Of a stretch of DNA of 64,000 nucleotides, positions 50,322-61,100 are shown piece by piece. Below the pieces are notes generated by a model. It was not told the DNA's origin. It made no database searches and was given only the letters and a program-made list of their open reading frames with translations. Every line of letters begins with the position of its first letter. Positions within the stretch are counted from its first letter, which is position 1. Source of the stretch: Nocardia bovistercoris (GTDB taxonomy: Bacteria > Actinomycetota > Actinomycetes > Mycobacteriales > Mycobacteriaceae); assembly GCF_015674855.1 (NCBI RefSeq), contig NZ_JADMLG010000015.1, forward strand, positions 62,001 through 126,000, in the 5' to 3' direction. The position numbers were made by a program, and so were the translations under genes.

Positions 50322-51740
50322 TCAGGCTCGGTGCAGCAGCGCGCGGGCGCTGAGAACCGGTGTCAGGTCGATCGCGAGTTGTTGGATCGTCTCGGCGGCG
50401 CAGCGGCGGTTGTCGCCGACTCCTCCGGTCGCGCCGCGTTTGGCCCAACCGACCACGTAGAGGCCGTCGAGGGGTTCGCCGGTCTCGAGGGACAGGACGC
50501 GGCCGCGGTCGTTGGGCACCCTGCCGTCCGGGCCCACCGGCAGGTCGTCGAACTTCTCGGTGGTGAATCCGGCGGCGCAGATCACCGTGTCGGCGGTGAA
50601 GTCGCGGCCCGAGGCGGTGACAACGCGGGGTGTGCCGTCGACCGTTTCCTCGATGCCGGTCACATTCCGGTCGAAGGACAGCACCACGCGCATGTCGCCG
50701 TCGGGTTCGCGGCGAGGATCGTGGTCGAGGGCGTCGGCGGTGTGCAGCGCGAGGATTTCGCGGAGCACGGGATCGCGCAGGCGGTCGGCGGTGATGGCGC
50801 CCGCGTTGTCGGCCCGCAGATCGACCCCCGCGGTGTCCTGGAGTTCGTAGAAGGCGGCGGGTGTGAAGGACGCGCGCTCGACGGGCGAACGCGACAGCAC
50901 GATCAATTCGGTCACCCTGTCCCGCAGCGGGACTCGAAGGTTGCGCCGGGCCAGGTAGCGCACCGCGTCCAGCGCCACGTTGCCCGCGCCGATGATCACG
51001 CAGCGCGGCCCGAACCGGTGGGCGGCGAAGCGCGCGGAGCCGGTGTTGTCGGCGACCAGCAGATCCACCGCCTGGTATACACCGTGCGGATACGGGTCGC
51101 CGGACCCGATCCGGCGCGGCTGTGACGCGCCACAAGCGAGCACGACAGCGTCGAACGCGTTGCGCACCTGCGCCAGTGACAGTTCGGCGCCGATCGCGGT
51201 GTCGAGGATCAACTCCACGCGGTCGTCGTCGAGCGGCTTGTCGTACAGGGCGATCATCTCCCGGATCTCGGGATGGTCGCGCGAGACGCCGCGGTGCAGC
51301 AGTCCGCCGACATGGTCGTACTGCTCGAACAGCGTCACCCGCGCCGATCCGGAACGTTTCAGCAACTCGCGCAACGCGTACATCGCGGACGGGCCGGAAC
51401 CGATGATCGCGACTCGCGGCGGGGCGCTCGGGGTGCCGAGCGGCAGTTCCGACAGCGGATTCAGCAACGGCGGATGGAAATCCGGAGTTCCGTCGAAGTA
51501 GTCGGCGTTCCGGGCGATGAATCGCTGTTCTTCGGCGGTCACCGCCGCGGCGGGCTTAATGGCGGCGGCCGGGCACACTTCCACGCATGCGGTGCAATCG
51601 ATACATGATCTCGGATCGATGTGCAGGGTTTCGGCGGAATCGAATCCGGGCGAGCCGGGCAGGGGGTGAATACAGTTCTGCGGGCACACCGAAACGCACG
51701 ACGCGTCCTTGCAACAGTGGCCGAGGATGATATGGGTCAT
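50322..51740 (-). CDS. fprB: Ferredoxin-fused FAD-dependent ferredoxin-NADP reductase
   Basis: The 472-residue protein joins an N-terminal seven- or eight-iron ferredoxin (CVSVCPQNCIHP and SCIDCTACVEVCPAAAI, residues 1-70) to an adrenodoxin-reductase-like domain (IGSGPSAMYALRELL for FAD, IGAGNVALDAVRYLARR for NADPH, WAKRGATGGVG). This is the FprB architecture. It moves electrons from NADPH to iron-sulphur acceptors. It follows the AurF-like oxygenase gene by 12 bp, so it is probably that enzyme's reductase. Confidence 0.88.
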   Translation of the reverse strand: MTHIILGHCCKDASCVSVCPQNCIHPLPGSPGFDSAETLHIDPRSCIDCTACVEVCPAAAIKPAAAVTAEEQRFIARNADYFDGTPDFHPPLLNPLSELPLGTPSAPPRVAIIGSGPSAMYALRELLKRSGSARVTLFEQYDHVGGLLHRGVSRDHPEIREMIALYDKPLDDDRVELILDTAIGAELSLAQVRNAFDAVVLACGASQPRRIGSGDPYPHGVYQAVDLLVADNTGSARFAAHRFGPRCVIIGAGNVALDAVRYLARRNLRVPLRDRVTELIVLSRSPVERASFTPAAFYELQDTAGVDLRADNAGAITADRLRDPVLREILALHTADALDHDPRREPDGDMRVVLSFDRNVTGIEETVDGTPRVVTASGRDFTADTVICAAGFTTEKFDDLPVGPDGRVPNDRGRVLSLETGEPLDGLYVVGWAKRGATGGVGDNRRCAAETIQQLAIDLTPVLSARALLHRA

Positions 51741-51752
51741 GGTGTCTCGTCA

Positions 51753-52637
51753 CTACAGGAGATGGGATCTGCGATAGATCCAGCGCGTCGGCCGGTTCAG
51801 CAGACCTTCTCTGCTCAGGAATTCGATGAATGGTTCCGCAGCGCGCCGGAACATCATTCGGTGATGTTCGTTCTCGCCGATATCGGACTTCACGGTGTCC
51901 CAATCCAGGCCGACGTCCTCGTAGACCGTCGGGTTGATCAGACTTTTGGCGATGAGATGGGTGCCGATGGCGATCACGAACATGCTGGTCGCGCGTCGGG
52001 CCCGCGAGGCATTGGCGAGCCGGTCACGCAGTTTCCGGCGCGCGAAGACCATGTGCCGCGATTCCTCGACGACATGGATGTAGGCGGTCTTGCGGATGGC
52101 TTCGGCCACGTCGGCGGTGGTCATCCAGTCGCGCTGCATGACGTCGAACATCTCTTCGCCCGCCAGGATGATCCCGTAGGCGAGTTCCTCCCAGGCGAAG
52201 GTGCGGAACAGCCAGCCGAACATCGTCATCATGCGGTCGCGCGAGTAGAAATCTACGCCGAGCGAGGCGATGGCGTTCACGAACATCAGCGAATGCATGT
52301 TCTCGTCGGCGCATTCGTTGAGCAGGAACTTCACGTCGGGCCGCGCGGGCGAGGCGCTGTGATTCTGCCGGAGCAGCGCTACCTGCAACCCCAGTTCCAG
52401 CCATATTCCGATGCCGAGGAAATGGGCGACCTCGTGCCGGGTCAGCCGCATGCGGTCCGACTCGGACATCGAGTGCCAGGTGGACGTGCCGAACAAGGGC
52501 GACCACTGCGGACTCATTCCGTATCGATGCTCCGCGTCCGATTCGTCGTCCAGCGATAAATCGCGCGGATCGAACGACAGTCGACCGGCGGATTCCAACA
52601 GGGATTCGAACAGGGTGCCGACTCCGGACTCTGTCAC
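51753..52637 (-). CDS. AurF-like diiron N-oxygenase
   Basis: The 294-residue protein matches the p-aminobenzoate N-oxygenase AurF family: HEVAHFLGIGIWLELGLQ, LLNECADENMHSLMF, TFAWEELAYGIILAGEEMF and HVVEESRHMVFAR, providing the Glu/His diiron ligands. Such enzymes oxidise amines to hydroxylamine or nitro groups with O2. The GTG at 52637 follows GAGGAG. It is the first gene of a pair with the FprB-like reductase. A perfect inverted repeat CGATGGA/TCCATCG lies at 52662-52688. Confidence 0.85.
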   Translation of the reverse strand: MTESGVGTLFESLLESAGRLSFDPRDLSLDDESDAEHRYGMSPQWSPLFGTSTWHSMSESDRMRLTRHEVAHFLGIGIWLELGLQVALLRQNHSASPARPDVKFLLNECADENMHSLMFVNAIASLGVDFYSRDRMMTMFGWLFRTFAWEELAYGIILAGEEMFDVMQRDWMTTADVAEAIRKTAYIHVVEESRHMVFARRKLRDRLANASRARRATSMFVIAIGTHLIAKSLINPTVYEDVGLDWDTVKSDIGENEHHRMMFRRAAEPFIEFLSREGLLNRPTRWIYRRSHLL

Positions 52638-53523
52638 GTGACCTCACTCCTCGTCTAGCTCCGATGGATACGAATTTCGTCTCCATCGATGGCGTGATGA
52701 CCCGAGGAATTACTCGAGTCGCCGTGCCGTGGGAGAGTGTGGCAGATCGGATCCCCCACCGAGAAGGGTCTTTTCGCATTTGAGGAGGAGACCACCGACA
52801 CGCGCAACCGATTGTTAGAAGTCATAATCGCCACGGAATGGGAGGCAAGCGGCGGGAGGCGTCGTCCGCAACACGGCGGTTAGCCGGTGGTCCCGAGGAT
52901 ACGCGCGGCGGGCGCCGGGGCGGCGGCCCACGAGAAGGGCGGTCGGTTTGTCGCGATCGGGTAATCGGATGCCGCATCAGGAGCGCGGGCGCGGCGTGGC
53001 CGCTATGTCGCAGCGCGCGAACAGCGACCACCTGGCGAACGCCGCCGCCTCCTCCGATGCGCGGCAGGCGCGAGTCGGACACGGCGACAAGGGTTCCGCG
53101 CGCGTGCGCGGGATGCTCGACAGCACTTGACCAAACCCGACCGACGATTATTATTTTCGGACCGGGAAAAAATACAGTGCAGGACCGAGGGATCGCACCA
53201 TGACAGTGGTAGCCGGGCACGCGCCGAGCGACGCCGTGTCGTTCGACGCTTCGGGATATCCGCCTGAACCGCGTCCATGCGACCGCCGCGACCTGTCGGC
53301 GGAAGCCGGGTCGCGGCTCGGCCGGTCCGGCGCGCCCCGAGCGCGCCCGAGCGCGCCGCCGGGCGGGTGAACCGGGCACCGTAGCGCCGACACTCACCGA
53401 ATCGCCGGATCACGTCCGGCGACAACATATTTCGTATAGATCATCGACCGAGGCCCGGCACGCCTCGGCGTAGGCCGCGTCTCGATCCGCCTCGTTCCGG
53501 ACACAGCGCAGTGAAGGAGCCTC
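52638..53523. other. Long gene-poor region
   Basis: This 886-bp stretch has no convincing gene. At its left edge CGATGGA (52662-52668) and TCCATCG (52682-52688) form an inverted repeat that may be an operator for the AurF-like gene. Around 53140-53180 it is AT-rich (ATTATTATTTTCGG), like a promoter, and a 56-codon frame from ATG 53200 follows GAGGG, but its end is Arg/Pro-rich and probably not a protein. The promoter of the PucR gene must be near 53400-53520. Confidence 0.4.
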
Positions 53524-54768
53524 GTGTTGGTCACCGCGCCATCGCGCGAACGTCTGGATATCTCCGGCCGTCCGCTGTCCGCCCCCTTACGCAACACCCG
53601 ACGAGTCGCGCAGTTGATGGTCGGCCACTTCGTCGAACACATCTTCTCGTGCGGCACCCCGCCCGGCGACTTCGTGCGCGGCGAGGTCACCACCGTGACC
53701 TCGCACTGTCTCGAATTCGCCGTCGCCGTGCTCGACGGCGCCGACCGGCCAACCCAACTGGCGCGCCTGGAACAGGCCGCGGCGGGCTGGGCGCGCGAAG
53801 ACATACCGCTCGAGATCATCCTGCACACGGTGCACACCGGCTTCACCGTCGGACTCGACCTGATCGCGACCAAAGGCATCGTCACCGGCGAACTCGAAGG
53901 GCCGGACTTCGACACCCTGGCCGCCGGATTCACCCTCGTCCTCGGCATGCTCGACTCGATAGTCACCGCCGTCACCATGGCCTACATCCGTGAGATGCGC
54001 GTCGTGGCGGGCGAACACCACACCGCCGCGCAGACCCTGACCTCGGCCCTGATCAGCGGACGCCCGGCCTCGGTGTCCGCGCGGCAGTGCGGCATCGAGG
54101 TCGCCGAGGAGTACTGGGTGCTCGCGGTGCAGATCCCCGCCCACCCCGACGAGGCCGACCCGAACGTCAGCGGCGAGATCGTGGCGCGCCGGAAACTGCG
54201 GCGGGTGCAAGCCGAACTTGCCCGCCGCTGCGGCAGGCACGCCCTCGCGCTGCTCAGCACCGGCGGCGGCACGCTGCTGCTGCCCGCGCCGCTGTTCGAA
54301 GCCGCCACGATCGACGAGATCGTGGCGGGCCTCGCCGAGGCCGGTCGCGTCCCGATCACCGCCGCGGTGGTCGAGGCGCCACCGAGCGAGATCCCCGGCG
54401 CGGTCGATCGCGCCCACGGCCTGCTCGACACCGTGGTCCGACTGGGCTCACCCTCGGGCCTGTATCGCCACGAAGAGGTGGCGCTGGAATTCCAGCTGTC
54501 CCGACCCGGCCCGGCGCGCGATGCGCTCGCGGCCGTGCTCGACCCGCTCGACGAACACCCCGAACTCCTGGAAACCCTCGCGATCCACTTCGCGAACAAC
54601 TTCAACCGCCAACGCACCGCCGAACAGATGAAGGTGCACCCCAATACGATCGACCACCGACTCCGCCGGATCGCCCACATCACCGGCCACGACCCCGCGG
54701 GCGGCGACGGGGCCTGGAAACTGCACAGCGCGATGACCGCTCGTGGCGCGCGTCCGAACACACCGTGA
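53524..54768 (+). CDS. PucR/CdaR-type helix-turn-helix regulator
   Basis: The 414-residue protein starts at a GTG behind AAGGAG. A helical RsbT-co-antagonist-like N-terminus (30-160) precedes a GGDEF-related middle domain and a C-terminal PucR helix-turn-helix (LETLAIHFANNFNRQRTAEQMKVHPNTIDHRLRRIAHITG, in part VHPNTIDHRLRRIAHITG). Regulators of this type are common in Mycobacteriales. Its targets are unknown; the next gene is mntH, 139 bp downstream. Confidence 0.87.
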   Translation: MLVTAPSRERLDISGRPLSAPLRNTRRVAQLMVGHFVEHIFSCGTPPGDFVRGEVTTVTSHCLEFAVAVLDGADRPTQLARLEQAAAGWAREDIPLEIILHTVHTGFTVGLDLIATKGIVTGELEGPDFDTLAAGFTLVLGMLDSIVTAVTMAYIREMRVVAGEHHTAAQTLTSALISGRPASVSARQCGIEVAEEYWVLAVQIPAHPDEADPNVSGEIVARRKLRRVQAELARRCGRHALALLSTGGGTLLLPAPLFEAATIDEIVAGLAEAGRVPITAAVVEAPPSEIPGAVDRAHGLLDTVVRLGSPSGLYRHEEVALEFQLSRPGPARDALAAVLDPLDEHPELLETLAIHFANNFNRQRTAEQMKVHPNTIDHRLRRIAHITGHDPAGGDGAWKLHSAMTARGARPNTP

Positions 54769-54907
54769 CCATCGCCCCCACACCGATCGATTCCCGCGCG
54801 CGGAGCCGCCAGATTGTGGACGGTCGAAATCCTGCCGGTGGCCCGCGCCGAGGCCGGTGGATCAGGGGTGGGAAAAGAAAAAGTTCGGGCACCCGTAAAC
54901 TCCGGGT

Positions 54908-56158
54908 ATGAGTACGGCCCTTCTCACGACGCCGCGGGCGACGCTTCGTCGCGCCCGGTCGACGATGTGGCTGCTCGGGCCCGCGTTCGTCGCCGCGATC
55001 GCCTACGTCGATCCCGGCAATGTCGCGTCCAATATCAGCGCGGGCGCCGAGTTCGGCTACCTGCTGGTGTGGGTGATCATCTGCGCCAACGTCATGGCCG
55101 GACTCGTGCAATTCCTGTCCGCCAAACTCGGGTTGGTGACCGGGCACACGCTGCCGGAGATGGTGCGCGAACGCGCGAGTCGCCCGGTGCGCCTCGCGTA
55201 TTGGGGTCAGGCCGAGACCGTGGCGATGGCCACCGACCTGGCCGAGATCGTCGGCGGCGCAATCGCGCTGAAGCTGCTGTTCGGGTTGCCGTTGATCGTG
55301 GGCGGTGTCATCACCGGCGTGGTGTCGATGTTGCTGTTGGCGGTGCAGAACAAACGCGGACAGCAACCATTCGAACGGGTCGTCATCGGCCTGCTCGCGA
55401 TCATCGCGATCGGATTCCTCGCCACCGCCGTGCTGTCACCGCCCTCCCCCGCAGGCACGATCGCCGGACTGGTCCCGCGTTTCGACGGCGCCGAGAGCGT
55501 ATTGCTCGCCGCGGCGATGATCGGCGCGACGGTGATGCCGCACGCCGTCTACCTGCATTCGGGTCTGGCGCGCGACCGGCACGGACACCCGGAGCCCGGG
55601 CCGGTTCGCACTCGGCTGCTGAAGGTCACCCGGGTCGATGTCGGGGTGGCGATGCTGCTGGCCGGTGCGGTGAACCTGGCCATGCTGCTGATGGCGGCGA
55701 GCACCCTGCGCGGCCGCGAGGACGTGGATTCGCTGGAGAGCGCGCACGCCGCGGTGACCGACGTGCTCGGCCCCGCCGCGGGCCTGCTGCTCGCGGTCGG
55801 GCTGCTCGCCTCAGGACTCGCCTCGACCTCGGTCGGCGCCTACGCAGGAGCGATGATCATGCAGGGCCTGCTGAACCGCCGTATCGCACTGCTGGTGCGT
55901 CGCCTGGTCACGCTCATCCCCGCGCTGGTGATTCTCGCCGCGGGCGTCGATCCGACCCGCGCGCTGATCATCTCCCAGGTCGTGCTGTCCTTCGGCATCC
56001 CGTTCGCCCTGATCCCGCTGGTCCGGTTCACCAGCGACCGCACCCTGATGGGCGAGGATGTCAACCACCGCCTCACCACCGCACTCGCCTGGCTCGTGGC
56101 CGCCGTCATCTCGATGCTCAACGTGGCGTTGATCTACCTCACCGTCACCGGCAAGTAG
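54908..56158 (+). CDS. mntH: Nramp-family divalent metal transporter
   Basis: The 416-residue membrane protein has about eleven helices and the two Nramp signature motifs: DPGNVASNISAGAEFGY in helix 1 and MPHAVYLHS in helix 6, which hold the metal-binding Asp, Asn, Met and Ala. It imports Mn2+ or Fe2+ with protons. No good ribosome site precedes the ATG, so the transcript may be leaderless. The known MntR or IdeR box was not recognised. Confidence 0.93.
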   Translation: MSTALLTTPRATLRRARSTMWLLGPAFVAAIAYVDPGNVASNISAGAEFGYLLVWVIICANVMAGLVQFLSAKLGLVTGHTLPEMVRERASRPVRLAYWGQAETVAMATDLAEIVGGAIALKLLFGLPLIVGGVITGVVSMLLLAVQNKRGQQPFERVVIGLLAIIAIGFLATAVLSPPSPAGTIAGLVPRFDGAESVLLAAAMIGATVMPHAVYLHSGLARDRHGHPEPGPVRTRLLKVTRVDVGVAMLLAGAVNLAMLLMAASTLRGREDVDSLESAHAAVTDVLGPAAGLLLAVGLLASGLASTSVGAYAGAMIMQGLLNRRIALLVRRLVTLIPALVILAAGVDPTRALIISQVVLSFGIPFALIPLVRFTSDRTLMGEDVNHRLTTALAWLVAAVISMLNVALIYLTVTGK

Positions 56159-56278
56159 CCACGAGGTCGGGCTCGCCGCACACGCTCGGCCGAATGTCGT
56201 GACCCCGAAGCGGCGGGTTCGTTCACCGGTTGGTGGGTAGCCGACCGGTGACCGGCGGAGCGGGCGGAAGGGAAGGGC

Positions 56279-56737
56279 ATGGCGAACCAACAGCGGCGGG
56301 ACGAGGCATCCTCTTTCACGGTCCGGCCCGATGGCGTCTCGGATATGACGGTGGCGGGTCTGGGCAAACTGTCGGAGGCCCTGGAGATGATCGAACGCGC
56401 CCGCGGGCACCTGTACTCGATGCATCAACTGGTCGGCGGCGGCGACCTCATGCTCTCCGAAGCCGCCGACCTGCTCGAGAAGGCGGGCCACGGCGGGTGG
56501 GCGGCCAGGATTCGAGAGGAACTGATCGGGCTCAACATCATCGAAGGCCGGTGGAGTTTCCAAGTGGTGGACGAATTCGACGACGGCTACTGGTCCACCT
56601 TCCGCTGCCTCGAACGCGGGGCGCGCGAAGATCTTGCCGCCGGGGTGCGCCACATCTACGAAGCCGAGATGAAGGAGCAACGTCGCACCCACGGCCGTCC
56701 CGGACACGAAGCGCGGCCACCATCGGCCGAGCGGTGA
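56279..56737 (+). CDS. Conserved hypothetical protein
   Basis: The 152-residue protein starts at an ATG behind GGAAGGG. It is soluble and mostly helical, with LGKLSEALEMIERARGHLYSMHQLVGGGD, AADLLEKAGHGGWAARIREEL and RWSFQVVDEFDDGYW. Similar proteins are conserved in Nocardia and mycobacteria without known function. It precedes the PhoU gene by 66 bp and may be co-transcribed. Confidence 0.75.
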   Translation: MANQQRRDEASSFTVRPDGVSDMTVAGLGKLSEALEMIERARGHLYSMHQLVGGGDLMLSEAADLLEKAGHGGWAARIREELIGLNIIEGRWSFQVVDEFDDGYWSTFRCLERGAREDLAAGVRHIYEAEMKEQRRTHGRPGHEARPPSAER

Positions 56738-56803
56738 GGCCGCGTCCTGCCCCCAGCGGGCACCCCGTGTGGCGGCGAAACCGCTGGTGGGATTGAATCG
56801 GGT

Positions 56804-57478
56804 ATGCGGACCGAGTACCACGAGAACCTGTCACAGCTGGCCAGGCTGCTCCACGAGATGTGTCTTCGGGACCGCACCGCCATCGCCACCGCGACCAACG
56901 CCTTGGTCGGCGGCGACATCGACCAGGCGAATCTGGTGATCGACATCGGCGCCGAAGTCGAGGCCATGGCTCGCGAAGCCGAGCAGGAGGCGATGCGTCT
57001 ACTGGCGTTGCAGTCGCCCGTCGCCAGAGAGCTACGCCAGGTCGTCACCGGCATCCAATTGACCGGCAACCTCCAGCGCATGGCGACCTTGGCGACCCAT
57101 ATCGCCACCGCCGCGCGCCGCCGTCACCCCGAAGGGGCCATCCCGGAGCCGATCCAGCCGCTGATCTCCCGGATGGGCTCGGCCGCCGTGGTGATCGCCA
57201 CCGGCGCCGCCGCCGTGATCGAGGCGCCCGATCCCGACACCGCCGCGGGCCTCGACCAGCAAGACGACCTCATGGACCACCTGCACGAAGAACTGCTCGC
57301 CACCCTGCTCGACCCGGCCTGGGCGCACGGCATCACCACCGCCGTCGACCTCACCCTGCTCGGCCGCTATTACGAGCGCTTCGCCGACAACGCCGTCGAG
57401 GTGGGGCGGCGCACCATCTTCCTGGCCACCGGCGAGAAAGCCGACGAATGGTCGCCCGCGCACCGCGGCGACGACTGA
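56804..57478 (+). CDS. phoU: PhoU-family phosphate regulator
   Basis: The 224-residue protein has two PhoU repeats of three helices each (about 10-100 and 118-208), with the metal-binding YERFADNAVEVGRR near the end. PhoU links the Pst transporter to the PhoR/PhoB-type two-component system and represses the phosphate regulon. No pst genes are nearby; mycobacteria also keep unlinked phoY genes. Confidence 0.9.
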   Translation: MRTEYHENLSQLARLLHEMCLRDRTAIATATNALVGGDIDQANLVIDIGAEVEAMAREAEQEAMRLLALQSPVARELRQVVTGIQLTGNLQRMATLATHIATAARRRHPEGAIPEPIQPLISRMGSAAVVIATGAAAVIEAPDPDTAAGLDQQDDLMDHLHEELLATLLDPAWAHGITTAVDLTLLGRYYERFADNAVEVGRRTIFLATGEKADEWSPAHRGDD

Positions 57479-57537
57479 GACCGCGGCCGCTTCGCGGGCG
57501 CCGATGAGTTTCGAGCGAGTGGGAGGTCTACCCGGTC

Positions 57538-58089
57538 ATGAGGAAACTGATCTACGGGTTCGGCGTGTCGGTGGACGGCTACGTCAACGACCGCGACGGC
57601 AATATCGACTGGACGAGCCCCGACGACGAACTGCACCAGTTCCACAACGACCGCTACCGCGACCTCGAGGTCTCGCTGCACGGCCGCAGGCTCTACGAGC
57701 TGATGGCCGAGTACTGGCCGCACGTGGCCGAGGACGCGCCGCCCATCGAACGCGAATTCGCCGAGCTCTGGACGAACAAACCCAAGGTCGTCTTCTCCCG
57801 CACGCTCACCGAGGTCGGGTGGAACAGCAGGCTCGTCGGGGCGAACGCGGTCGAGGAGGTTCGCAGGCTCAAGGCCGAAGGTGACGGGGTCATGGAGGTC
57901 GGCGGCGCGAACCTGGCGGCGTCGCTGATTCCGCACGGGATCATCGACGAGTACCAGGTGTTCGTCTCGCCGGTGGTACTCGGGGGCGGGACGCCGATGT
58001 TCCCGCAGCTGGACAAGCACATTCGGCTCCGGTTGGTGGAGACGAGGCATTTCGAGACCGCGGTGATGTCGCGCTACGTGGTCGACTGA
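57538..58089 (+). CDS. Dihydrofolate reductase-like (RibD C-terminal domain) protein
   Basis: The 183-residue protein has the RibD_C/DHFR-like fold: MRKLIYGFGVSVDGYVNDRDG, LHGRRLYELM, VFSRTLTEVGWNSRLV, VGGANLAASLI and DEYQVFVSPVVLGGG. The ATG is preceded by GTGGGAGG. Members of this family are NADPH-dependent reductases of unknown substrate. Confidence 0.87.
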   Translation: MRKLIYGFGVSVDGYVNDRDGNIDWTSPDDELHQFHNDRYRDLEVSLHGRRLYELMAEYWPHVAEDAPPIEREFAELWTNKPKVVFSRTLTEVGWNSRLVGANAVEEVRRLKAEGDGVMEVGGANLAASLIPHGIIDEYQVFVSPVVLGGGTPMFPQLDKHIRLRLVETRHFETAVMSRYVVD

Positions 58090-58144
58090 AAGTCCCTGCG
58101 CGCCGTCGCCGGTGACCGCGCGCGTCTCGGCTCTCGCGCTGGAT

Positions 58145-61100
58145 TCAGCGAACGCTCGGCAGCCGAGACGGTGCGGTCGGCTGGTCCGCGGCGGTGAGGT
58201 GCCTGGCCAGCAGTGGGCCGATGCGGGCGAGCACCGCGGTGTTGGTGAGCTGCGCGTGGGTGGCGTCGACGCGATGTTCCATCAGCTCGCCGGTGACGTA
58301 GGGGCGCCACATATCCGCGCCGAGCGGGGCCGTCACGCCGCGGGTCGCCGAGAAATACAGCAGGTCGCCGTCGAACTCGCCCGGTCGATAATCGTGGGAC
58401 AGTGCGACACCCGCGACATAACCGCGGTGCAGCCGCTCGAGCTGACCGGCCGACAGTCCGGTGCCGAACGACGGTGCGGTCGTCGCGAGTTCGGCGGCCG
58501 CCTGCGCGGCGGTCACCTCGGGTGCGGTGTCGGCGTCCTCGGGTTCGTCGCCGAGCAGGTGGGTGAGCAGGTCGCGCATTCGAGGGACAGGTGGCGGGGT
58601 CCCGGCGGGAATGACGACGCTGTCGAGCATCGCCAGCACGGAAACGGTCGCCCCACGGGCCTGGAGGCGGACCGCGACGGCGTGGGCGAGCTGACCGCCG
58701 AGGGACCAGCCGAGCAGGTTGTAGGGTCCGTGCGGCTGTCGTTCGAGGATCGCGGCGAGGTAGAGCTCCACGAGGTCCTCGATCGTCGGCGTGTCCGCGG
58801 TGAGTTCGGTCGCCTGGAGTCCGTAGACGGGGCGGTCGGTCACGTGGCCCGCCAGTCCGGCGTAGCACCATGCGAGCGGCACCGCCGAATGGACGCAGAA
58901 CAGCGGTGTGCGGATTCCGTTGCGGCGCAGCGTGAGTACGGTGGCGAGCCCGTCGTCGTCATCGTGACGGTGGTCGTAGGTGGATATTCGTTCGGCCAGG
59001 GCCGCGACCGTCGGTGTCGTGTAGAGCCAGCGCACAGTGACGGGGACTCCGGTCGCGACCGCCAGTTCCGACGAAATCAGTACGCCGAGAACAGAATTGC
59101 CGCCGAGTTCGAAGAAGTCGTCGTCGAGGCCGATGCGGTCGATGCCAACGGCGGCGGCGATGCGGTCGGCGACCAGCCGTTGTAGGTCGGTGTGCGCTGG
59201 GCGGTGCTCGGCGGCGACCGGTCCTGGCAGCGCCGACCGGTCGATCTTCCCATTGCCCGCCAAGGGCAAGAGATCGAGCGGGATCAGGGTGGTCGGCACC
59301 AGCGCGGGCGGGAGTGTGGAGCGTAGGTCGCGCAGTATGGCGGCGATATCGAGCCGTGCGCCGGGCACGGCGACGACATGGGCGACCAGACGGGCGCGCG
59401 GCAGGTCGGCATCCACGAGTGTCACCACGGCGCAGGCGATCTCGGGGAGGGCGAGCAGAGCGGCCTCGATCTCGCCCGGTTCGATACGCCGACCGCGCAA
59501 TTCCAGTTGGTTGTCGAGCCGACCGAACAGCTCGAATGCGCCGCCTGGGAGTGCGCAAGCCGAATCCCCGGTGCGGTAGAGCCTTTCACCGTCGCCGAAC
59601 GGATCGGCCACGAATCGGGCCGCCGTCACCGCCGGGGCGTTCAGATATCCGTCGGCCAGACATGGACCGCCAAGATACAGTTCGCCCCGCGCCATGTCGG
59701 GCACTCGACGTAGTCGGGCGTCGAGTGTCACCGCGAACACGCCCGGCAGCGGGCGTCCTACGGTGACGGGATCGGTGGCGCGCATGGCCGCGGTCTCGGT
59801 CACCATCACCGTGGCTTCCGTCGGTCCGTAACCGTTGCAGAACCGCACGCGCGGCGCCCATTTCCGCACCAGGGTCTCCGGGCACGCCTCTCCCCCGATG
59901 GCCACGACCCGCAGTCCGGGGACCTGTTCGGGATCGAGGGTGGCGAGCACGGCGGGCGAGGTCTGGAAGACGGTGACGCCGCGGGCATTGATCAGCCGGG
60001 CCATATCATCGCCCGCGACGACCGATGGTGCGGCGACGACCACCTGCGCTCCCGCCGCGAATCCGGCGAGCAGCTCGAGCAGGTGCGCGTCGAAGATCGG
60101 CGCGTGCGAGTGCAGCAGTACCGAATTTCCATGCAGGGCATAGTGATCCACGAGATAGTCGGTGAGTGCTCCGAGTCCGCGGTGGGTGACGACGACGCCC
60201 TTGGGAACTCCCGTGGTCCCGGAGGTGTGGATGAGGTAGGCCGCATGCTGCGGTCGCAGGGGCGTGATCCGGTCCGTGTCGCCGAACGGTGTGGCGGCGT
60301 AGTCGTCGGCTGTTCGGTCGTCGACGGCGATCCATTCGATCCCCTCAGCTCCCAGCCGTGCGACCTTGTCGGACAACTCGATTCGACTCCGGGCAAGGAT
60401 CAGTCCCCAGCGGGCGCCGCTCGCCCCGATGATTCCCGCGATCCGGGCGGAGGATTCGTCCGGATCGACCGGCACATAACAGGCGCCGGACTTCGCGACC
60501 GCCCACAGCGCCAGCACCGACTCCAGCGACCGGTGTATCGCGACGACGACGAACCCACCAGGACCCGCGCCGCGAGCGCACAGCACACGCGCCCACCGTG
60601 ACGATGCCTCGTCGAGTTCGCGATAGGTCGAGCAGCGGACACCGTCGTGCACCGCAACAGCCTCGGGGACGATGCCGGAGCGCAGCAGATCCGGCAGGGT
60701 CCGTAGCGGCGCGGCAGGCTTCGCCGGGATCGGAACCGGCGCGATCACATCGAGATCCGTCGTTGGACAGTCTTTCTCGGCGGCAAGGAACCGCGCGAAG
60801 TACTCGAGGAACATCCGATGCCGCAGCACCACGGTGGCGTGCCGATAACGCGCCGGATTCGCCTGGAAGTCCACGCACGTCGAATCCTCGCCGGGCCCGA
60901 CCTGATACGCGTTGACGTGCAGATCCAGCACCGGACCGAGCGCGAGCAACCGCACATGACCGGTCACCGCGCCCAAGCCCAACGGCTCGGTGAGGCCGAG
61001 CGCGTTCACCACGGGACCGAATCCGTCACGTAGACCCGGATGGTCGCGACGAATGTCCTCGTGCCGGTGGCGCTGGTGGCGCAACGCCCCGATCACCGCC

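Noticed and set aside
53200..53370. 56-codon frame with GAGGG upstream
   Set aside because: The second half is Arg/Ala/Pro low complexity and no family is visible; kept only as a note on the gene-poor region.
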